DNA of 64,000 nucleotides from Sphingomonas sp. HMP6 (GTDB lineage Bacteria; Pseudomonadota; Alphaproteobacteria; Sphingomonadales; Sphingomonadaceae): the NCBI RefSeq assembly GCF_013374095.1, contig NZ_AP022672.1, positions 2,869,501 to 2,933,500 of the forward strand. The letters are read 5' to 3'. This document shows, one piece after another, positions 17,004 through 26,911 of the stretch. The notes beneath the pieces were generated by a model. That model was not told the origin of the DNA. It was given only the letters and a program-made list of their open reading frames with translations, and did no database searches. The stretch's first letter is position 1. Every line of letters starts with the position of its first letter. Made by a program: the position numbers and the translations under genes.

Positions 17004-18602
17004 TTGGCCGACGCGCATATCTCCGACGTCCTCATCATCGGCTCCGGTGCAGCCGGCCTTACCGCCGCGCTCAATCTCGCCGATCGTTTTAAGGTCACCG
17101 TGCTCGCCAAGGGAGCGATGAACGAAGGCTCGACCGCCTGGGCGCAAGGCGGGATCGCCGCGGTGCTGGAGGAAGGCGACACCTTCGAAAGCCATATCGA
17201 GGACACGATGATCGCCGGCGCGGGCCTCAATGACCGCGCAACGGTGGAGTTCGTCGTCAGCCAGGCCCCCGCAGCGATCGCTCGGCTGGAGGAATTGGGC
17301 GTGCCCTTCGCGACCGAGGGTCCCGTCGGTAATCGGGCTTTGCATCTGACGCGCGAAGGCGGGCATAGCCACCGCCGCATCGTCCATGTCGCCGATGCGA
17401 CCGGCTGGGCAGTGCAGGAGGCACTGCAACGCGCCGCGACCGACCATCCGAACATCACGCTGGTGCCCGACATGGTCGCGATCGACCTCGCGACGGGAAA
17501 GCATGAGGAGCGCTATTCGGGCGCCGGGCACGTCTGGGGCGTCTATGCCGTCAACCGCGCGACCGGCCGGGTCGAGCTCTACACGGCACGCGCGACGATC
17601 CTCGCCACCGGCGGGGCGGGGCGCACCTATCTTTTCTCAACCGCACCGCGCGGTGCGACCGGCGACGGTATCGCAATGGCGTGGCGTGCGGGCGCGCGCG
17701 TTTCGAACATGGAAATGATGCAGTTCCACCCGACCTGCCTCTACAATCTCGACGTCAAGAATTTCCTGATTACCGAGGCGGTGCGCGGCGAGGGCGGCCA
17801 TTTGCTCATCCCCGAAACCGGCTATCGCTTCATGCCCGATTTCGATGACCGGCTGGAACTGGCACCGCGCGACGTGGTGGCGCGCGCGATCGATCATGAG
17901 ATCAAGCGCCTCGGGCTCGACTATGTCCATCTCGACATCAGCCACAAAGGCGAGGCGTTTATTCGCGAACATTTCCCCAACATCTACGAGAAGCTGATGG
18001 GGCTGGGGATCGACATGACCAAGGAGCCGATCCCGGTCGTGCCCGCGCAGCATTATACGTGCGGTGGGATCGTGATCGATCTCGACGGGCGGACCGATCT
18101 GCCCGGCTTGTATGCGGCGGGCGAATGCAGCGAAAGCGGCTTGCACGGTGCCAATCGCCTCGCGTCCAATTCGCTGCTCGAATGCTTCGTCTTCGGCGAG
18201 GCGTGTGCCGCGCACATCACCGAGCATTGGGATGATCTCGCGGTCCCGCCGGCGATCCGCCCGTGGGACGAAAGCCGCGTCGAGGATTCGGACGAAGAGG
18301 TCGTGATCAAGCAGAATTGGACCGAAATCCGCCGTTTCATGTGGAATTATGTGGGCATCGTGCGCACCACCAAACGACTGGAGCGCGCGCAGCACCGCAT
18401 CCGCCTGCTGACCGAGGAAGTGAACGACTATTACGGCCATTTCCGCGTGACCCCCGATCTGATCGAGCTGCGCAATCTGCTCCAGACCGCCGAGTTGATC
18501 GTCCGCTCGGCGCTGGCGCGGCATGAATCGCGCGGGCTGCATTATACGCTCGATTATCCCGACCTGCTGCCCGAGGCGCGCGATACCGTTCTGGTCCCGT
18601 AA
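17004..18602 (+). CDS. nadB: L-aspartate oxidase
   Basis: Flavoprotein that oxidises L-aspartate to iminoaspartate in de novo NAD synthesis, 532 residues. The FAD motif IIGSGAAGLTAALNL is at the N-terminus; SRAST-like SRAS region reads EGSTAWAQGGIAAV, and HFHP-like QFHPTCLYNLD and the RDVVARAID segment of the succinate dehydrogenase/aspartate oxidase family are present. The start is TTG 17004: no ATG or GTG lies near and the FAD motif begins just after. nadA and nadC are not adjacent. Confidence 0.93.
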   Translation: MADAHISDVLIIGSGAAGLTAALNLADRFKVTVLAKGAMNEGSTAWAQGGIAAVLEEGDTFESHIEDTMIAGAGLNDRATVEFVVSQAPAAIARLEELGVPFATEGPVGNRALHLTREGGHSHRRIVHVADATGWAVQEALQRAATDHPNITLVPDMVAIDLATGKHEERYSGAGHVWGVYAVNRATGRVELYTARATILATGGAGRTYLFSTAPRGATGDGIAMAWRAGARVSNMEMMQFHPTCLYNLDVKNFLITEAVRGEGGHLLIPETGYRFMPDFDDRLELAPRDVVARAIDHEIKRLGLDYVHLDISHKGEAFIREHFPNIYEKLMGLGIDMTKEPIPVVPAQHYTCGGIVIDLDGRTDLPGLYAAGECSESGLHGANRLASNSLLECFVFGEACAAHITEHWDDLAVPPAIRPWDESRVEDSDEEVVIKQNWTEIRRFMWNYVGIVRTTKRLERAQHRIRLLTEEVNDYYGHFRVTPDLIELRNLLQTAELIVRSALARHESRGLHYTLDYPDLLPEARDTVLVP

Positions 18603-18604
18603 AA

Positions 18605-18643
18605 GCGCGCGTTAGTTCAACGGCATAGCCGAGACTTCCCAAA
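18605..18643 (+). other. tRNA-Gly(CCC)-like 5' half (possible tRNA remnant)
   Basis: Right after nadB, GCGCGCG is followed by AGTTCAACGG and, exactly 21 nt after the start of AGTTCAA, by CTTCCCAA. The same two blocks at the same distance form the D-arm and anticodon loop of tRNA-Gly(CCC). The 3' half does not fold into a T-arm, so no functional tRNA is present. Chance similarity is not excluded. Confidence 0.25.
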
Positions 18644-18789
18644 AGGATCGACTTGGCCTGTCTGTCCGTCGCCTCGTCGCAGCGGTGCGCGTGAAGGTCT
18701 TCTCAACCCCCTTCTGCTCCTATCATGAGAATCCTTGGGGTTCGCGGGAGGCGGGACAAGTAGCGGTGACACACATCCTTCGATCTCGA

Positions 18790-19863
18790 ATGTTCCGCAC
18801 GATCGCGGTGGTCTCGCTCAGCGTCGTGCTCGCCGCTTGCGTTCGCGATGCCGGGCCGCAGGTCGCGCGGGTCGCACCGCCGCCCTCCGCGCCCATCCCC
18901 GTGCGCGCGCCGACGCCGCCTGCACCCCGCTCGGTTACGGCCCCGGCCGCACTCGCCGCCAGCGTCGCGTCGCTGGTGCGCGGGTTCGACGGCCGCGTCG
19001 GCGTTGCCGTGCGCAGCATCGATCAGGGCTGGACCGTCGACAGCAATGGCGATCTCCGCTTGCCACAGCAGAGTGTGAGCAAATTGTGGGTCGCCATGAC
19101 CGTGCTCGATCTGCGCGATTCGGGACGCTTGCAGCTGGATGATCCGGTGACGGTACGGCGCGAGGACCTGACGCTGTTCCACCAGCCGATCGCTGCACTG
19201 GTGAAGGGTGAGGACGGGTATCAGACGACGGTCGGCGGATTGCTGCAGCGCGCGCTGACGATGAGCGACAATACCGCCAACGATCGGCTGTTGCGCTTCG
19301 TTGGGGGCCCAAGCGCCGTGCGCGCGTTCCTGCAGCGCAAGGGGCTGGACAATATCCGCTTCGGCCCAGGGGAACGGCTATTGCAGGCGCAGACCGCGGG
19401 TCTCACCTGGAAGCCCGATTTCGCGCGCGGCAATGCCTTTGCGCAGGCGCGGGCGAAGCTGCCGACGCTCGATCGGATCGCCGCGTTCGAGCGCTACATC
19501 TCCGATCCGCCCGACGGCGCGGCGCCGATCGCGATTGCCAACGCGCTCGCCCGGTTGAAACGCGGTGATTTGTTGACGAAGGCGTCGAGCGAGTATCTGA
19601 TCGGCACGATGGAATCGTCCCATACCGGTAAGCAACGGATGCGTGGCGCGGTCCCGCCGGGGTGGAGCTTCGGCCACAAGACCGGGACCGGGCAGGATCT
19701 CGGTCGGCGCACTGCGGGCTATAACGATGTCGGCCTGCTGATCGCGCCCGATGGGCGCTCCTATGCGATCGCGGTGATGATCGGCGACACGCCCAAATCG
19801 ATTCCCGAACGCCAGGCGCTGATGCAGGCGGTGGTGGCGAGCGTGGTGGCGAACCACGGGTAG
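18790..19863 (+). CDS. Class A beta-lactamase-like serine hydrolase, predicted lipoprotein
   Basis: About 357 residues. The start at 18790 gives a lipoprotein signal (MFRTIAVVSLSVVLAACVRD, lipobox LAAC); a longer frame upstream has no such feature. After a proline-rich linker comes the penicillin-binding fold with SVSK (catalytic SxxK), SDN (MSDNTAND) and KTG (GHKTGTGQ). The Glu166-type ExxLN omega-loop motif of true class A enzymes is not obvious, so activity on beta-lactams is uncertain; a D-Ala-D-Ala peptidase-like role is possible. Periplasmic, attached to a membrane. Confidence 0.85.
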   Translation: MFRTIAVVSLSVVLAACVRDAGPQVARVAPPPSAPIPVRAPTPPAPRSVTAPAALAASVASLVRGFDGRVGVAVRSIDQGWTVDSNGDLRLPQQSVSKLWVAMTVLDLRDSGRLQLDDPVTVRREDLTLFHQPIAALVKGEDGYQTTVGGLLQRALTMSDNTANDRLLRFVGGPSAVRAFLQRKGLDNIRFGPGERLLQAQTAGLTWKPDFARGNAFAQARAKLPTLDRIAAFERYISDPPDGAAPIAIANALARLKRGDLLTKASSEYLIGTMESSHTGKQRMRGAVPPGWSFGHKTGTGQDLGRRTAGYNDVGLLIAPDGRSYAIAVMIGDTPKSIPERQALMQAVVASVVANHG

Positions 19864-19884
19864 CACACGAGTATCCTCCCTTCC

Positions 19885-19974
19885 CCGTTCGCCCTGAGCT
19901 TGTCGAAGGGCAGCGTGCCCCACGTCCTGCGTCGTTTGTCGGGCCGAGGGCTTCGACAAGCTCAGCCCGAACGG
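19885..19974. repeat. Palindromic repeat, CCGTTCG…CGAACGG family (copy 2)
   Basis: Left arm CCGTTCGCCCTGAGCTTGTC (from 19885) and right arm GGCTTCGACAAGCTCAGCCC through CGAACGG (to 19974). It lies between the serine hydrolase and polA. Confidence 0.8.
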
Positions 19975-20059
19975 ATGGGGCCGCATGTCACATCGCACCG
20001 GCGCTCGTCCCCCGCAACTCGGGCTTGGGCAAAGCGCATCCCGCTGCTATCCCCCGTCA

Positions 20060-22840
20060 ATGCCGCATCTCTATCTTGTCGATGGCTCGGGTTATATCTT
20101 CCGCGCCTATCACCGCCTCCCGCCGCTGACTAACGTGCATGGCGAGCCGGTGGGTGCCGTCTATGGCTATACGACGATGCTGTGGAAGCTTGCCGATGAG
20201 CTGCACAAGGCCGACGGGCCGACGCATATGGCGGTGATCCTCGACAAATCGTCGAAGACGTTCCGCAACGATCTGTACGATCAATATAAGGCGCACCGCC
20301 CGCCCGCGCCCGAGGATCTGATCCCACAATTCCCGATGATCCGCGATGCCACGCGTGCCTTCTCACTGCCGTGCATCGAGACCGAGGGGCTGGAGGCGGA
20401 CGACATCATCGCTTGCTACGCCAAGGCCGCGCTGGCGCAGGGTTGGGCGGTCACGATCGTGTCGTCCGACAAGGATCTGATGCAGCTGATCGAGCCCGGG
20501 CTCGACATGTACGATACGATGAACAACCGGCGGCTTGGCGCGGAGCATGTCGCGGAGAAATTCCACGGCATCACGCCCGCGCAATTGGGCGATGTGCTCG
20601 CGCTGATGGGCGACAGCGTCGATAACGTGCCGGGCGTCACCGGCGTCGGCCCGAAGACCGCGGCGAAGCTGATCCTGGAGCATGGCGACCTCGAAAGCGT
20701 GCTCGCCGCCGCCCCGACAATGAAGCCGGGCAAGCTGCGCGACAATCTGATCGAGCAAGCCGCCAATGCGCGGCTGTCGAAGGTGCTGGTCACGCTCAAA
20801 TGCGACGTGACGCTGCCTGAGCCGCTCGAGGATCTCGAACTCAAGGGCATTCCCGATGCGCCGCTCCGCGCGTTCCTCGAACATCACGGTTTCAAGTCGC
20901 TGCTCGCCAAATTGTCGGCGGTCGCCGATGCCCCCGTGACGCCGCACGCACCGACCAAGATCACCCCTGTGGTCGAGGATCCGCCATGCGACCACGATGG
21001 CTATGAGACGGTCATCGATGAAAATGCGCTCGACCGCTGGATCACTATCGCGCGGCACCAAGGCTGGATCGCGATCGATACCGAAACGACCGGGATCGAC
21101 GCGACGCGCGCCGAGCTGGTCGGGGTGAGCATGGCGTTGCACCCCAATCTTGCTTGCTACGTGCCGCTGGGACACGGCGGATCGGGCTTGTTTGCGGAAA
21201 CCCCGCCGCAGCTCGACCGGGCGGTGGCGTTGGCGAAGCTCAAGCCGCTGTTGGAGGATGCGAGCGTCCTCAAGATCGGGCACAATCTCAAATACGACAT
21301 GATCGTGCTCGCACGCGCTTATGCCGAAAGCGGCGGCGTGCAGATCGCGCCGATCGACGACACGATCCTGATGAGCTTCGATCTCGACGCAGGGCTGCAC
21401 GGCCACGGCATGGACGAGCTGGCGGCGACGCATCTCTCGCATAGCTGCATCGCGTTCAAGGACGTGGTTGGCACCGGCAAATCGCAGCGGACCTTCAACG
21501 AAATCGATCTCGACGCCGCGACGCGCTATGCCGCCGAAGATGCCGACGTGACGCTGCGGCTGTGGCGGCGCCTCAAGCCACGCCTCGCCGCCGAACAGGC
21601 GACGCGGATCTATGAAATGGTCGATCGCCCGCTCGCCGCCGTCATCGCGCAAATGGAGATGCACGGGATCAAGGTCGATGCGGTGCAACTCGCCAAGCTG
21701 TCGGCCGAATTCGCGCAGCAGATGGGCGCGCTCGAGGTCGAAATCCACGCGCTCGCCGGTGGCCCATTCACAATCGGCAGTCCCAAGCAATTGGGCGATG
21801 TGCTGTTCGAGCGGATGGGGATCAAGGGCGGGCGCAAGGGCAAGTCGGGGGTCTATTCGACCGATGTGACCGAGCTCGAACGGATTGCCGCCGACAAGGA
21901 TTCGCCGGGCAAGGATATCGCCGCCAAGGTGCTCGATTGGCGGCAATTGTCGAAGCTGAAATCGACCTATACCGATGCGTTGCAAGCGCAGATCAACCCG
22001 GCGACGGGGCGGGTGCATACCTCTTACAGCCTGACGGGCGCGCAGACCGGGCGGCTGTCGTCGACCGACCCGAATTTGCAGAACATCCCGATCCGCACCG
22101 AGATCGGCCGCCAAATCCGCGATGCGTTCGTGGCGGAGCCGGGCAATGTCCTGCTCGCGGCCGATTACAGCCAGATCGAACTCCGGCTCGCGGCCCATAT
22201 GGCGGATGTCCCTGCGCTCAAGCAGGCGTTTGCCGACGGGGCGGACATTCATAGCCTGACCGCGCAGGAACTGTTCGGCGAGGTTAACCGCGACACGCGC
22301 GGGCGCGCCAAGACGATTAACTTCGCGATTCTTTATGGCATCAGCCGCTGGGGCCTGGCCGGGCGGCTCGATGTGACGGCGGATGAAGCGCAGGCAATGA
22401 TCGACCGCTATTTCGAACGCTTCCCCGGTATCCGCAATTACATCGCGCGCACCACCGAGGAGGTGCGCGAGAACGGCTTCACCACCACGCTGTTCGGCCG
22501 CAAATGCCATTTCCCGCGGATCAATTCCAAGCTGCAACACGAACGGCAAGGGGCCGAACGCGCCGCGATCAATGCGCCGATCCAGGGAACTAGCGCTGAC
22601 ATCATCAAGCGCGCGATGGTGCGGATGGGCCCGGCGCTGGCCGAAGCCGGTCTGGGGCATGTCCGGATGCTGCTGCAAGTGCATGACGAATTGGTGTTTG
22701 AACTGCCAGAGGGTGACGTGGCGGCGGCAAAGCCGGTGATCGAACGCGTCATGGCGACGGCGGCGGAGCCAGCGATCACGCTCGATGTGCCGCTGGGGAT
22801 CGAAATCGGCACCGGGTTGTCGTGGGGCGCGGCGCATTGA
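20060..22840 (+). CDS. polA: DNA polymerase I
   Basis: 926 residues, normal for PolA, used in Okazaki-fragment processing and excision repair. Order: 5'–3' exonuclease (residues 1–290, LVDGSGYIFRAYH…), 3'–5' proofreading exonuclease with the DxE site IAIDTETTGID and ADVTLRLW, and polymerase palm with motif A DYSQIELR, the O-helix RGRAKTINFAILYG and motif C QVHDELVFE. I chose ATG 20060 (MPHLYLVDGSGYIF) since homologues start there. The stop overlaps the start of the flippase gene. Confidence 0.95.
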   Translation: MPHLYLVDGSGYIFRAYHRLPPLTNVHGEPVGAVYGYTTMLWKLADELHKADGPTHMAVILDKSSKTFRNDLYDQYKAHRPPAPEDLIPQFPMIRDATRAFSLPCIETEGLEADDIIACYAKAALAQGWAVTIVSSDKDLMQLIEPGLDMYDTMNNRRLGAEHVAEKFHGITPAQLGDVLALMGDSVDNVPGVTGVGPKTAAKLILEHGDLESVLAAAPTMKPGKLRDNLIEQAANARLSKVLVTLKCDVTLPEPLEDLELKGIPDAPLRAFLEHHGFKSLLAKLSAVADAPVTPHAPTKITPVVEDPPCDHDGYETVIDENALDRWITIARHQGWIAIDTETTGIDATRAELVGVSMALHPNLACYVPLGHGGSGLFAETPPQLDRAVALAKLKPLLEDASVLKIGHNLKYDMIVLARAYAESGGVQIAPIDDTILMSFDLDAGLHGHGMDELAATHLSHSCIAFKDVVGTGKSQRTFNEIDLDAATRYAAEDADVTLRLWRRLKPRLAAEQATRIYEMVDRPLAAVIAQMEMHGIKVDAVQLAKLSAEFAQQMGALEVEIHALAGGPFTIGSPKQLGDVLFERMGIKGGRKGKSGVYSTDVTELERIAADKDSPGKDIAAKVLDWRQLSKLKSTYTDALQAQINPATGRVHTSYSLTGAQTGRLSSTDPNLQNIPIRTEIGRQIRDAFVAEPGNVLLAADYSQIELRLAAHMADVPALKQAFADGADIHSLTAQELFGEVNRDTRGRAKTINFAILYGISRWGLAGRLDVTADEAQAMIDRYFERFPGIRNYIARTTEEVRENGFTTTLFGRKCHFPRINSKLQHERQGAERAAINAPIQGTSADIIKRAMVRMGPALAEAGLGHVRMLLQVHDELVFELPEGDVAAAKPVIERVMATAAEPAITLDVPLGIEIGTGLSWGAAH

Positions 22841-24387
22841 GCAATGCCGGGTCCGGGTCCGGGTCCGGGGCCGGCGCGGCGCCAAGTGCCGCCGACGGAC
22901 GTTCGACCGACGAAATCGACGCGCTCGCCAAGGGCGGACGGACCAATATCATCGGGTTCATGATGCGGCTCGTCGCGCGGCTGCCGTTTCTGTTCATCGC
23001 CGGTCGGTTGTACGGGCCCGATACGCTCGGAACCTTCGCGCGTGCGGTGCTGTTCGTCGAGGTGGCGTCGTTGCTGGCGACGTTCGGCCTCAAACGCGGC
23101 CTAGCACTCGCCATCGCCGAGACGGACCGGCCGCATGTCCAGATCGTGTGGGATTGCCTGATCGTCGCCGCGATCGCATCCGCCGCCGCGAGCGGCATCC
23201 TGCTGCTGCTGCCCGATCTGATGTATCATGGCAGCACCCCGACGCTGCTCGAACGGTTGCTGCCGTGCATCATCGTCGCGGGGGCCTGGTCCGACCTGAT
23301 GCTGGCCGCCCTTGCCTATCGCCGCAACGTGCAAGCCACGGTGACCGCGCGGGCGATCATCGAGCCGTGGACGATCTCGATCGCGGCCGGCGTGCTATAC
23401 CCGATCGCGCGGCATGACGGGCTGGTCATCGCCTATATGCTGTCGATGGTCGCGGCACTGCTCGCATCGTTCGTGCCGTTCGTGCGCAGCTATGGCGCGC
23501 CGACGGGCTGGCGGCTGCATATCGGGCGGACGTTCGCGCTGATCCGCCGCAACGCGCCGCTCGCGGGTGCCGACGCGCTCGAATGGGGCACGCGCAATGT
23601 CGACCGATCGATTCTGTTCCTGATGTTTGAGCCGCGTATCGTCGGGATTTACTGGATGGCGCAGCAAGTCGCGTCGATCCCCGGCAAGTTGAAGACCAGT
23701 TTCGATCCGATCCTTGGCCCAGTGATCACCTCCAGCCTGGCGCGTGGCGATACCTCCGGCGTGGCCAGTCAGGTGCGCCAAGTCGGGTTCTGGATCTTAG
23801 CGGCGCAAACCGGGCTTGCGTTGATGGGGTCGATCCCCGGCGAGGCGGTGATGGGCACGGTCGGCCCGCAGTTTGTGGCGGGGACTGCGGCGCTGGCCTT
23901 CCTGCTGTTTGCGGAAGCCGCGGCCTCGACTGGCGCGGTGTGCGAATCGGCGCTTGTCTATATTGCGCGCGTCGAGAACATGGCGATCTCAATCGGAATG
24001 CTGCTGTTCCAGATCGCGCTCAGCTATGGCTTGATCTACGCGATGCAGGCGCTCGGCTGGCCGGTGGCGTATCAGGCGGCGGGGCCCGCGGCGGCCTTGT
24101 TCGTGTCGGTCACGCTGACCTCGGTCATCAAATCCAATTATCTGGCACGGCTGCTGAAGGCGCGCGTCGCCGGGTGGCGCTTGCCGATGCTGTGGGCGAT
24201 CCTGGCGGCGGGCACCGTCGGCGCGGCCTTCACCGCGCTGCCGCCGCAATATGAATGGATCGAACTGGCGATCGGCGAACCCGCGATTGCCGGTATCTAT
24301 CTTTTCGTGTTGTATCGATGGGCCTTCAAACCCGAAGATCGCGCGCTGTTCCGCAAAATGCCCGGGGGCACGGCGGCCACGGCGTGA
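22837..24387 (+). CDS. Lipopolysaccharide/oligosaccharide flippase-like membrane protein
   Basis: About 516 residues with roughly 12–14 transmembrane helices, of the Wzx/polysaccharide-exporter branch of the MOP superfamily. The core begins at GRTNIIGFMMRLVARLPFLFIAGRLYGPDTLGTFARAVLF. The start is uncertain: TTG 22837 overlaps the polA stop (TTGA), and a GTG at 22822 is also in frame. The N-terminus is coded by a hexanucleotide tandem repeat (GGGTCC) that gives GSGSGSG. It likely moves a lipid-linked glycan or similar across the inner membrane. Confidence 0.85.
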   Translation: MSNAGSGSGSGAGAAPSAADGRSTDEIDALAKGGRTNIIGFMMRLVARLPFLFIAGRLYGPDTLGTFARAVLFVEVASLLATFGLKRGLALAIAETDRPHVQIVWDCLIVAAIASAAASGILLLLPDLMYHGSTPTLLERLLPCIIVAGAWSDLMLAALAYRRNVQATVTARAIIEPWTISIAAGVLYPIARHDGLVIAYMLSMVAALLASFVPFVRSYGAPTGWRLHIGRTFALIRRNAPLAGADALEWGTRNVDRSILFLMFEPRIVGIYWMAQQVASIPGKLKTSFDPILGPVITSSLARGDTSGVASQVRQVGFWILAAQTGLALMGSIPGEAVMGTVGPQFVAGTAALAFLLFAEAAASTGAVCESALVYIARVENMAISIGMLLFQIALSYGLIYAMQALGWPVAYQAAGPAAALFVSVTLTSVIKSNYLARLLKARVAGWRLPMLWAILAAGTVGAAFTALPPQYEWIELAIGEPAIAGIYLFVLYRWAFKPEDRALFRKMPGGTAATA

Positions 24388-24417
24388 ATTGGTTGCTGGC
24401 TTGAGCAGGGAGGCGAT

Positions 24418-25185
24418 ATGCTTGGACGGTTGGGATTGATCGCGACATACCTAGCGGCGGGATTGATTTCGGGGGCTGCGCACGCGCAAACCGGCGATCC
24501 GGCGGCACTGCGCGGGGCGGCACAAGCGCTGTCCGCCAAGATCGACGCCGCGGCCCGCGGCGGCAAGATGCCACCGCGCCTGAACGACCCCGACGAGTTG
24601 GTCCGCAACGGTTTGGACCGAGCGGCGATTCGCGCTTTGCCGAACGATCTACCCTTGATGCTGGCGAGTTGTCAGAGCGTGATCGGCGTCGTCACCAGCT
24701 ATCTTGGCTACACGACGAAACGTCCCGACGGCAGTCCGCTCGACCCTGTAGTCCAGCGCCAACGGGAACTGGTCGTGCAGGACGAGAGCATGCTGGGAGT
24801 CGCCGCGATCGACCTGTGCAGCAAGCGGATGCTCGTCGCGGCCACCGCATTGACCGCGACACTAACCCCGGCGCAACGCCGCGACACTGCGCGCGTCAAA
24901 GGTGCTGCGCAGATGCGAAACGGCATGGCGCAGCTGCTGGCAGGAACCGTCGATGCGCAAACCGACCTCAATCTGCGACCAGGCAACATTGCCTTATTGC
25001 GCGAATCGACCCTGGAAATGGCAGAGGTTGGCGCGGATGCGATGACATTGGAGCAGCGGGCCAACATGCGCGCAAAGATCGATGCAGCGATCAAAGCCGC
25101 CCCCGCCACCGGTGCCGCTATGCTCCGGCGCTTGCGGACGATCTATATGCGGACCAGCTGCACCGGATTGTGCGCCTTCAACTGA
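24418..25185 (+). CDS. Secreted hypothetical protein
   Basis: 255 residues with a clear signal peptide ([24 protein letters not shown]) after a good ribosome-binding site (GGGAGGCGATATG). The mature part is mostly alpha-helical and Ala-rich with about three cysteines ([23 protein letters not shown]), which suggests disulfides in the periplasm. No domain is recognised. It is convergent with purH. Confidence 0.75.
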   Translation: MLGRLGLIATYLAAGLISGAAHAQTGDPAALRGAAQALSAKIDAAARGGKMPPRLNDPDELVRNGLDRAAIRALPNDLPLMLASCQSVIGVVTSYLGYTTKRPDGSPLDPVVQRQRELVVQDESMLGVAAIDLCSKRMLVAATALTATLTPAQRRDTARVKGAAQMRNGMAQLLAGTVDAQTDLNLRPGNIALLRESTLEMAEVGADAMTLEQRANMRAKIDAAIKAAPATGAAMLRRLRTIYMRTSCTGLCAFN

Positions 25186-25194
25186 CCTGCCGGA

Positions 25195-26760
25195 TCAGTG
25201 CCGGAAGTGCCGGACGCCAGTAAACACCATCGCCAGCCCAGCCGCATCTGCAGCGGCGATCACCTCATCGTCGCGGATCGATCCGCCAGGCTGGATCACT
25301 GCGGTGGCACCCGCCTCGACCGCCGCGAGCAAGCCGTCGGCAAAGGGGAAAAAGGCGTCAGAGGCGACCGCCGATCCGATCGTGCGCGGGGTCGCCCAAC
25401 CGGCCTTTTCGGCAGCGTCCTTGGCCTTCCATGCGGCGATGTGGGCGGATTCGAGCCGGTTCATCTGCCCCGCGCCGATCCCCGCGGTGCTGCCGCCCTT
25501 GGCATAGACGATCGCGTTCGATTTGACGTGCTTGGCGACCGTCCAGGCGAAGCGGCAATCGGCCAGTTCGGCCTCGGTCGGCTGGCGCTTGGTCACGACG
25601 GTGAGATCGGGCGTCCCGGCCGAATCGCGCGACTGGATCAGGAAGCCGCCCGCGATCGACTTGATCATCCGCCCGCGCCGCGCCGGATCGGGCAGATCGC
25701 CGGTCAGCAGCAAGCGCAAATTCTTCTTGCGCGCGAACACCGCGCGCGCGGCGTCATCGGCGTCGGGCGCCGCGACGACTTCGGTGAAGATTCCCGAGAT
25801 CGCCTCGGCGGTCGGCCCGTCGAGCGGCCGGTTGACCGCGATGATCCCGCCGAAGGCCGAGACGGTGTCACACGCAAAGGCGGCTTGATAGGCTTCGATC
25901 AGGGTATCACCGGTCGCGACACCGCACGGATTGGCGTGCTTGACGATCACCACCGTCGGTGGGCCATCGCGAAATTCGCTGACCAGTTCGAGCGCGGCAT
26001 CGGCGTCGTTATAATTGTTGTAGCTCAGCTCCTTGCCTTGCACCTGATGCGCTTGCGCGACGCCGTTCACGCCGCCGCTGGCCTGCGCATAGAGTGCTGC
26101 AATCTGGTGCGGATTCTCGCCATAACGGAGTTCGGCCTGCTTGATCATCGGCAGCGTGACGCGCGCGGGGAAGCGCTCGCCCTGATCGACATGGTTGAAC
26201 CAGCCGGAAATCGCCGCATCATAAGCGGCGGTCGCGGCATAAGCTTTGGCGGCGAAGCGGCGGCGGTCGGCGAGCGTGGTGGTCCCTAGCGCGACCACCG
26301 CATAATCCGCCGGATCGGTGACGATCGCAACGAAGGCGTGGTTCTTGGCCGCCGACCGCACCATCGACGGGCCGCCGATATCGATATTCTCGATTATCTC
26401 GTCGCGCTCCGCACCCTTGGCGACGGTCGCCTCGAACGGGTAGAGGTTGACCACGACCAGATCGATCGCGCCGATTCCGTGTTCTTCCATCGATGCGACA
26501 TGCGCGGGATCGTCGCGCACCGCGAGCAGGCCGCCATGGACGACTGGGTGCAGCGTCTTGACGCGTCCGTCCATCATTTCGGGGAAACCGGTGAGATCGC
26601 TGATATCGCGCACGGCGAGCCCGGCATCGCGCAACGCCTTGGCGGTGCCGCCGGTCGAAACCAGTTCGACGCCCTGCTGCGCCAGGCTACGGGCGAGGTC
26701 GACGATGCCGGTCTTGTCGGACACCGACAGAAGCGCGCGGCGGATGGGCAGGTCGGTCAT
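25195..26760 (-). CDS. purH: Bifunctional AICAR formyltransferase/IMP cyclohydrolase
   Basis: 521 residues; catalyses the last two steps of purine synthesis. The N-terminal IMP cyclohydrolase domain ([34 protein letters not shown] [15 protein letters not shown]) is followed by the transformylase domain with KHANPCGVA and the closing [14 protein letters not shown]…[10 protein letters not shown]. Start at 26760 fits homologues. It ends the rsmB–rpe–heparinase–purH run. No ZTP riboswitch is present in its own leader, although one lies at 9575 in front of another gene. Confidence 0.95.
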   Translation of the reverse strand: MTDLPIRRALLSVSDKTGIVDLARSLAQQGVELVSTGGTAKALRDAGLAVRDISDLTGFPEMMDGRVKTLHPVVHGGLLAVRDDPAHVASMEEHGIGAIDLVVVNLYPFEATVAKGAERDEIIENIDIGGPSMVRSAAKNHAFVAIVTDPADYAVVALGTTTLADRRRFAAKAYAATAAYDAAISGWFNHVDQGERFPARVTLPMIKQAELRYGENPHQIAALYAQASGGVNGVAQAHQVQGKELSYNNYNDADAALELVSEFRDGPPTVVIVKHANPCGVATGDTLIEAYQAAFACDTVSAFGGIIAVNRPLDGPTAEAISGIFTEVVAAPDADDAARAVFARKKNLRLLLTGDLPDPARRGRMIKSIAGGFLIQSRDSAGTPDLTVVTKRQPTEAELADCRFAWTVAKHVKSNAIVYAKGGSTAGIGAGQMNRLESAHIAAWKAKDAAEKAGWATPRTIGSAVASDAFFPFADGLLAAVEAGATAVIQPGGSIRDDEVIAAADAAGLAMVFTGVRHFRH

Positions 26761-26799
26761 ACGCAATGGTCCCAAAATGCCGCTCGAACTGATGTCTTC

Positions 26800-26870
26800 G
26801 AAGGGCTGCTCGCTCGCTGCGCCGCGGCGCTTGCGGAGACCAGGGCTTCGACAGGCTCAGCCCGAACGAT
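26800..26870. repeat. Palindromic repeat, CCGTTCG…CGAACGG family (copy 3, partial)
   Basis: The right arm AGGGCTTCGACAGGCTCAGC with CCGAACGAT (to about 26870) is well kept. The left arm is reduced to TCTTCGAAGGGCTGC. It lies between purH and the heparinase gene. Confidence 0.55.
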
Positions 26871-26911
26871 GGTAGTGATGCGCGCGTCCCTGCCTCGTCC
26901 AGCAGCAAGTT

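Noticed and set aside
20363..22885. An 840-codon open frame antisense to polA
   Set aside because: It is the mirror of a highly conserved gene in GC-rich DNA, has no domain features and no ribosome-binding site. The same holds for the long antisense frames at 205–1572 and 6413–7681.
26026..26760. A ZTP riboswitch for purH
   Set aside because: I looked for the GTGACTGGCG and CGCCTGGGCA blocks upstream of the purH start (26761–26911) and did not find them.
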